DNA of 64,000 nucleotides from CAVXTF01 sp963701375 (lineage in GTDB: Bacteria; Actinomycetota; Acidimicrobiia; Acidimicrobiales; CAVXTF01). Under the pieces are notes generated by a model. The model was not told the DNA's origin, did not search any database, and saw only the letters and a list, made by a program, of their open reading frames with translations. This document shows, one piece after another, positions 60,481 through 64,000 of the stretch. The stretch is taken from assembly GCA_963701375.1 (NCBI GenBank), contig CAVOZT010000002.1, forward strand, positions 1 to 64,000. The letters are read 5' to 3'. The translations under genes were made by a program, and so were the position numbers. The first letter of the stretch is position 1; each line of letters starts with the position of its first letter.

Positions 60481-61056
60481 CTAACCCCGCGTCGGGGCCG
60501 GTTGATCGGCCTCGGGCTTGGGTGGGATCGGCTCACACGATGCGCGCTCGGGCGGGGACCTCCAAAGAAGCAGGACCAACAGGATGCTCCCCACCACCAC
60601 GCAACTGTCCGCGACGTTGAACGTCGGCCAGAAGTGGAGCGCTATGAAGTCGACGACGGCCCCGTGATTCGACCTGAACACCCGGTCCGACAAGTTGCCC
60701 AGAGCGCCACCGATCACGAGGCCGAGAGAGGCGGCCACCGCATTCGACCCGGCGCGGCGGACCATCACGACGAGGATCGCGACCACGACGACGGCGGCCG
60801 CTCCGATCACGGGGGCCCAACCCTGAGCGAAGCTGAAGGAGCTTCCAGAGTTGTACTGGAGCACGAAATCGAGCTTCCAGAACACGTGGATCTCGCCGCG
60901 GGCCAGACGGGAAACGGCCCACGATTTGGTCAGCTGGTCTGCCGCCACAACGCAGCAGGCGACGACACCTGCTACGGCGAGCCGTTTTGCACCGTGACGG
61001 CGGGGTGCCGGCTCGTTCAGCGGCGGTGAAGTCCCCCGCTCTTGCACGCCATGCAC
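60481..61056 (-). CDS. lspA: Lipoprotein signal peptidase (signal peptidase II)
   Basis: LspA removes signal peptides from prolipoproteins such as the one at 34.7 kb. The 191-aa membrane protein has four hydrophobic segments. Catalytic aspartates are in GALGNLSDRVF and FWPTFNVADSC; YNSGSSFSFAQG is the conserved loop, and DQLTKSW is in the first helix. The start at 61056 overlaps the DksA-like gene by 40 bases. A P/R-rich N-terminal extension of about 22 residues is uncertain, so the true start may be later. Confidence 0.92.
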   Translation of the reverse strand: MHGVQERGTSPPLNEPAPRRHGAKRLAVAGVVACCVVAADQLTKSWAVSRLARGEIHVFWKLDFVLQYNSGSSFSFAQGWAPVIGAAAVVVVAILVVMVRRAGSNAVAASLGLVIGGALGNLSDRVFRSNHGAVVDFIALHFWPTFNVADSCVVVGSILLVLLLWRSPPERASCEPIPPKPEADQPAPTRG

Positions 61057-62072
61057 AGACGGACGTAAGGAAGGGCCCGAAGCCGCGCCTTAGGGATCGC
61101 CTCGTGGCAGTTGTCGCACACTCCGTAAGTGCGGTCCTCGATCGCTGCGAGAGCGACGTCTATCTGCGCGATGGTGGCCTGCGCCTGGGCGGCGAGCGTC
61201 AGGTCCCTTTCGCGGTCGACCGCAACCGTCCCGCCCTCTCCCGACTCCTCGTCGAACTGCACGTCGCCAGGCTCGCGTTCTAGAGCGAGAGATTCGGCTT
61301 CGGCTCGGAGGTCGGTCATCTGACTGAGGTAGGTCGCGCGCTCTTCATGCAACAACTTGCGCTGCTCTTCTAGGAATTTCGGCTCGGACGCGTAAGGACC
61401 CGGGGACCTTTTTGGCGGAGCCGTCGTGGTCTTGGTCGCAGCCTTCATCGAACGTGGTGCCTTGGTAGTCGTCGTAGCTCCCTGTGCTTGTGGTTTCGTG
61501 GCGATCTCGTCTGTTTGAGATCCGCTCCGGTCAGATGTCGCCGGTGCCTCGGCCGCTGCGGCGGCGGCACGAACCGGGGGCTTCGCCGTCTTGGCGGCGG
61601 ATGCCGGTTGAGCTTTCTCAGGTGTAGCGGACTTCGTCGGAGCTTTCGGTGCAGCGCTCTTAGCGGGCTTGGTGAGAACCTTCGCAGCCGCCTTGGCGGG
61701 TGTTTTGGGCGGTGTCGTCTTGGCAGGTGTCGTCTTGGCCGGAGACGCCTTCGTCGGAGGCGCTTTCGCGGCTGTCGCCTTGGTCGCAGATGTCTTGGTC
61801 GGTGTCGCCTTGGTCGATGTCGTCTTGGTTGCTGTGGTCGTCTGCTTCTTCGCCGCTTGGGCAGGCCGCTTCGCTTTGGCCGCCGACGACGCCGAGGCCG
61901 CCGAGCTCTTGGTCGAAGGTGCTTTCTTAGCCACGGCCTTGGACGTCGCCACCTTGGGCGCGACCTTCTTCGACTGTGCGCCCTTGGACTGGGCGCCCCT
62001 GGACGGAGCCACCTTGGACTGGGCGCCCTTTGACTGAGCGGCCTTCGGGCTCGATGCCCGCGCGGCGCTCAC
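61017..62072 (-). CDS. DksA/TraR-type C4 zinc-finger protein with a histone H1-like N-terminal tail
   Basis: The C-terminal 110 residues form a DksA-like coiled coil (FLEEQRKLLHEERATYLSQMTDLRAEAESLALERE) and a C4 finger, GVCDNCHEAIPKARLR...LCMACK. The first 240 residues are low-complexity, rich in Lys, Ala, Thr and Pro, with SKGAQSK, KATPTK and PAKTTP repeats like histone H1 or HU tails. DksA proteins act on RNA polymerase; the tail suggests nucleic-acid binding. The start is GTG 62072, with GGAG six bases upstream; the frame opens from TTG 62096. It overlaps lspA by 40 bases. Confidence 0.87.
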   Translation of the reverse strand: MSAARASSPKAAQSKGAQSKVAPSRGAQSKGAQSKKVAPKVATSKAVAKKAPSTKSSAASASSAAKAKRPAQAAKKQTTTATKTTSTKATPTKTSATKATAAKAPPTKASPAKTTPAKTTPPKTPAKAAAKVLTKPAKSAAPKAPTKSATPEKAQPASAAKTAKPPVRAAAAAAEAPATSDRSGSQTDEIATKPQAQGATTTTKAPRSMKAATKTTTAPPKRSPGPYASEPKFLEEQRKLLHEERATYLSQMTDLRAEAESLALEREPGDVQFDEESGEGGTVAVDRERDLTLAAQAQATIAQIDVALAAIEDRTYGVCDNCHEAIPKARLRALPYVRLCMACKSGGLHRR

Positions 62073-62382
62073 CCGGCGCTCCGATGGAGGTCGCAAGGTT
62101 GCTCAACGTTGCCCGTCATCGCGTGCTCACCACCGATCCGAGTCCACCCGTCGCGCGAAGGTGGGCGACCATATCAGCTCCCGGCGACGGCAAATCCGCA
62201 ACAGCACTAGCGGTCGCTTTCTTCCCACCGGGCCGATTTTCTCGGCCTTGCCCTGTTGCCTGTCACTTTGGTCGGCCACTTTGGTCGGCCACTTTGCTCG
62301 GCCACTTTGCTTTGCCGCCCCTTGTGCCGGGCACCCCGGCAAGACGCCGGAACAAGCTGAATCCGCGACTCCATGCTCCGCC
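62073..62382. other. Intergenic region upstream of ileS, no gene
   Basis: About 310 bases between the divergent DksA-like gene and ileS. It holds a tandem repeat array (next entry) and GC-rich segments. I looked for an ileS T-box (specifier loop and UGGN antiterminator) and found none. No credible ORF is present. Confidence 0.5.
62261..62309 (+). repeat. Tandem repeat of 13 bp upstream of ileS
   Basis: GTCGGCCACTTTG occurs at 62271-62283 and 62284-62296, and as CTCGGCCACTTTG at 62297-62309. A degenerate partial copy starts at 62261. The core GGCCACTTTGG resembles the core of the 25-bp repeats at 47.3 kb (GCCACCTTTGG). GGCCTTGCC is also shared with that region. Confidence 0.7.
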
Positions 62383-62396
62383 TACGCTTGAGCGCC
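62383..62396 (+). promoter_or_regulatory. -10 box of probable leaderless ileS transcript
   Basis: TACGCT at 62383-62388, then eight bases, then ATG 62397. Hexamer and spacing are identical to menH and menE. Confidence 0.5.
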
Positions 62397-64000
62397 ATGG
62401 CCGCGCCTTATCCCGAGGTTTCGCAGCAGCCTGATTACCCCGCGCTCGAAGAACGCGTGCTCGCGTTCTGGGCGGAAGACGGCACGTTCGCGGCTTCGGT
62501 AGAGGCCCGGGCCGGGGGCGAAAACGAGTACGTGTTTTACGACGGCCCGCCATTTGCGAACGGACTCCCCCACTACGGGCATCTGCTGACCGGCTTCGTG
62601 AAGGACGCAGTACCCCGTTACCAGACGATGCGTGGCAGGCGAGTCGAGCGCCGTTTCGGGTGGGACTGCCACGGACTTCCCGCAGAGATGGAGGCCGAGA
62701 AAGAGCTCGAGATGACCGGGCGCGCGGCGATCATGAGTTACGGGATCGCACGCTTCAACGACTATTGCCGCTCTCTCGTGCAACGGACCACCGACTCATG
62801 GGAACGGTACGTGACCCGCCAGGCGCGCTGGGTCGATTTCGCACGCTCGTACCGCACCATGGACCTGCCGTACATGGAAAGCGTCATGTGGGCGTTCAAG
62901 CGTCTCTACGAGAACGGCCTCATCTACGAGGGGGAAAGGGTCCTCCCGTACTGCTGGGAGTGCGAGACCCCGCTTTCGAACTTCGAGACCCGACAAGACG
63001 ACGCGTACCGCCCGCGTGAGGACGAGGTGGTGACGGTCGCGTTCAAGCTCGACCCGCTCGATCAGCTCGACCGTTCTCGGGGCGAAGAGCGCGACGAGGA
63101 CCCGATCGACGGGGCGCTCCACCTGCTCGTGTGGACGACGACACCCTGGACGCTTCCTTCGAACCTGGCGCTCGCGGTCGGAAACGACATCGTTTACTCC
63201 GTGTATGACGTAGACGGGGACCTCGTGGTTCTCGCAGAGGCCCGTGAGGGGGCGTACGAGGAGCTGATCGGCGAGCGCGAGCCGGTGGCGAAGGTGACGG
63301 GCGACCGTCTCGTCGAGCGGACGTACCGCCCGCTTTTCGATTTCTTCGCTGACGAGCCGAACGCTTTTCGCGTCCTTGCAGGCGACTTCGTCGCCGTCGA
63401 CGAGGGCACCGGCATCGTGCACATGGCTCCGGGGTTCGGCGAAGAGGACTACGACCTGTGCCGCGCTGGCCGGCATCGCAGTCGTCTGCCCGGTGGACGA
63501 CCAGGGTCGGTTCACGGGAGAGGTCCCTCCGTACGCGGGGCGCAACGTCTTCGCCGCCAACGCGGCAATCCGCCACGACTTGAAAGCTCTTGGTGTGCTC
63601 GTCTCGACCGAGAGCTACACCCACAGCTATCCCCACTGCTGGCGCACGGACACGCCTCTCATCTACAAGGCGGTCGATTCGTGGTTCGTAAAGGTGATCG
63701 CCATAAGGGAACGGATGATCGAGCTCAACGAGCGGATCAACTGGATCCCCGGGCACGTGAAAGACGGGGCGTTCGGCAAGTGGCTCGAGCAGGCTCGCGA
63801 CTGGTCGATAAGCCGCAACCGGTTCTGGGGAGCACCCATACCTGTTTGGCAGAGCGACGACCCCCGGTACCCGCGTATCGACGTGTACGGGAGCCTCGAC
63901 GAGCTCGAACGCGACTTCGGTGTCCGGCCGACCGATCTCCACCGCCCCGCTATCGACGAGCTGACGCGCCCGAATCCCGACGACCCGACAGGACGCTCGA
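62397..64000 (+). CDS. ileS: Isoleucyl-tRNA synthetase, 5' part (one frameshift; 3' end off window)
   Basis: IleRS charges tRNA-Ile. It shows the class I signature FYDGPPFANGLPHYGHLLTG (HYGH), RRVERRFGWDCHGLPAEMEAEKEL, the editing-domain LLVWTTTPWTLPSN, GIVHMAPGFGEEDY and, after a break, HCWRTDTPLIYKAVDSWFVKV with WSISRNRFWGAPIPVW. Near 63465-63470 one extra base shifts the frame after LCRA; the correct frame continues AGIAVVCPVDDQGRF. HYGH in place of the bacterial HVGH suggests the eukaryote-like IleRS type common in actinobacteria. The KMSKS motif lies beyond the window. Confidence 0.95.
   Translation, partial: MAAPYPEVSQQPDYPALEERVLAFWAEDGTFAASVEARAGGENEYVFYDGPPFANGLPHYGHLLTGFVKDAVPRYQTMRGRRVERRFGWDCHGLPAEMEAEKELEMTGRAAIMSYGIARFNDYCRSLVQRTTDSWERYVTRQARWVDFARSYRTMDLPYMESVMWAFKRLYENGLIYEGERVLPYCWECETPLSNFETRQDDAYRPREDEVVTVAFKLDPLDQLDRSRGEERDEDPIDGALHLLVWTTTPWTLPSNLALAVGNDIVYSVYDVDGDLVVLAEAREGAYEELIGEREPVAKVTGDRLVERTYRPLFDFFADEPNAFRVLAGDFVAVDEGTGIVHMAPGFGEEDYDLCRAGRHRSRLPGGRPGSVHGRGPSVRGAQRLRRQRGNPPRLESSWCARLDRELHPQLSPLLAHGHASHLQGGRFVVRKGDRHKGTDDRAQRADQLDPRARERRGVRQVARAGSRLVDKPQPVLGSTHTCLAERRPPVPAYRRVREPRRARTRLRCPADRSPPPRYRRADAPESRRPDRTL

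Noticed and set aside
62073..62396. T-box leader for ileS
   Set aside because: Actinobacterial ileS genes often have one, but no specifier stem or T-box consensus is visible, and the -10 box sits next to the ATG.

Overview
The window is high-GC chromosomal DNA from an actinobacterium. The evidence is the gene order (aro, efp, nusB, pyr/car, mihF, gmk, rpoZ, coaBC, metK, priA, def, fmt, rpe, rib), the actinobacterial nucleoid factor mIHF, a helicase-degenerate PriA, DUF3151 and DUF1844 proteins, and a bacterial proteasome activator (Bpa). An Acidimicrobiia-like lineage is my inference from protein character and cannot be proved here. I see no phage, IS element, CRISPR array, rRNA or tRNA. It reads as core genome with a few accessory or uncharacterised genes.

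Layout. 0-2 kb: infC (minus, running off the left edge) diverges from a DUF1844 gene that meets a cold-shock-like gene at a hairpin. 2-32 kb: one long, mostly minus-strand block of tightly overlapping genes. In transcription order it holds nfuA, a prepilin peptidase, aroC-aroK-aroB-(aroQ::Xaa-Pro peptidase), efp, nusB, a methyltransferase, a YwaF/TMEM164-like membrane protein, pyrR-pyrB-pyrC-carA-carB-pyrD-pyrF, mihF-gmk-rpoZ-coaBC-metK, priA-def-fmt-rpe, ribD-ribBA-ribH and hisG. It covers the shikimate pathway, de novo UMP synthesis, AdoMet and CoA synthesis, and riboflavin synthesis. A PyrR-binding hairpin lies just before pyrR. 32-37 kb: small uncharacterised genes, a flavin reductase, a lipoprotein, tyrS and a PfpI-family protein. 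37-43 kb: menaquinone genes menD, menH, menA, menB and menE. 43-51 kb: an LCP cell-wall ligase, an ABC-F ATPase, an SDR, a DUF255 protein and hypotheticals. 51-58 kb: dnaE, bpa, a phosphodiesterase, an Rrf2 regulator and a phosphoglycerate-mutase-like enzyme. 58-64 kb: a sigma factor, an RluA-type pseudouridine synthase, lspA, a DksA-type protein with a histone-like tail, and ileS running off the right edge.

Four points cut across the window. (1) Eleven genes, several essential, need single-base indels to restore a normal protein, and gmk lacks a start. The best explanation is residual assembly indels, so these genes are annotated as single CDSs with the breaks marked. (2) At least eight genes start 6-8 bases after a TANNNT -10 box with no Shine-Dalgarno sequence, four of them in the form TACGNT-N8-RTG, which points to leaderless transcripts. 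(3) Two reading frames fuse normally separate proteins: GMK with RNA polymerase omega, and type II dehydroquinase with an Xaa-Pro peptidase. (4) Short tandem repeats of 13-25 bp, some with palindromic cores, occur at intergenic sites near 44.7, 46.4, 47.3 and 62.3 kb.
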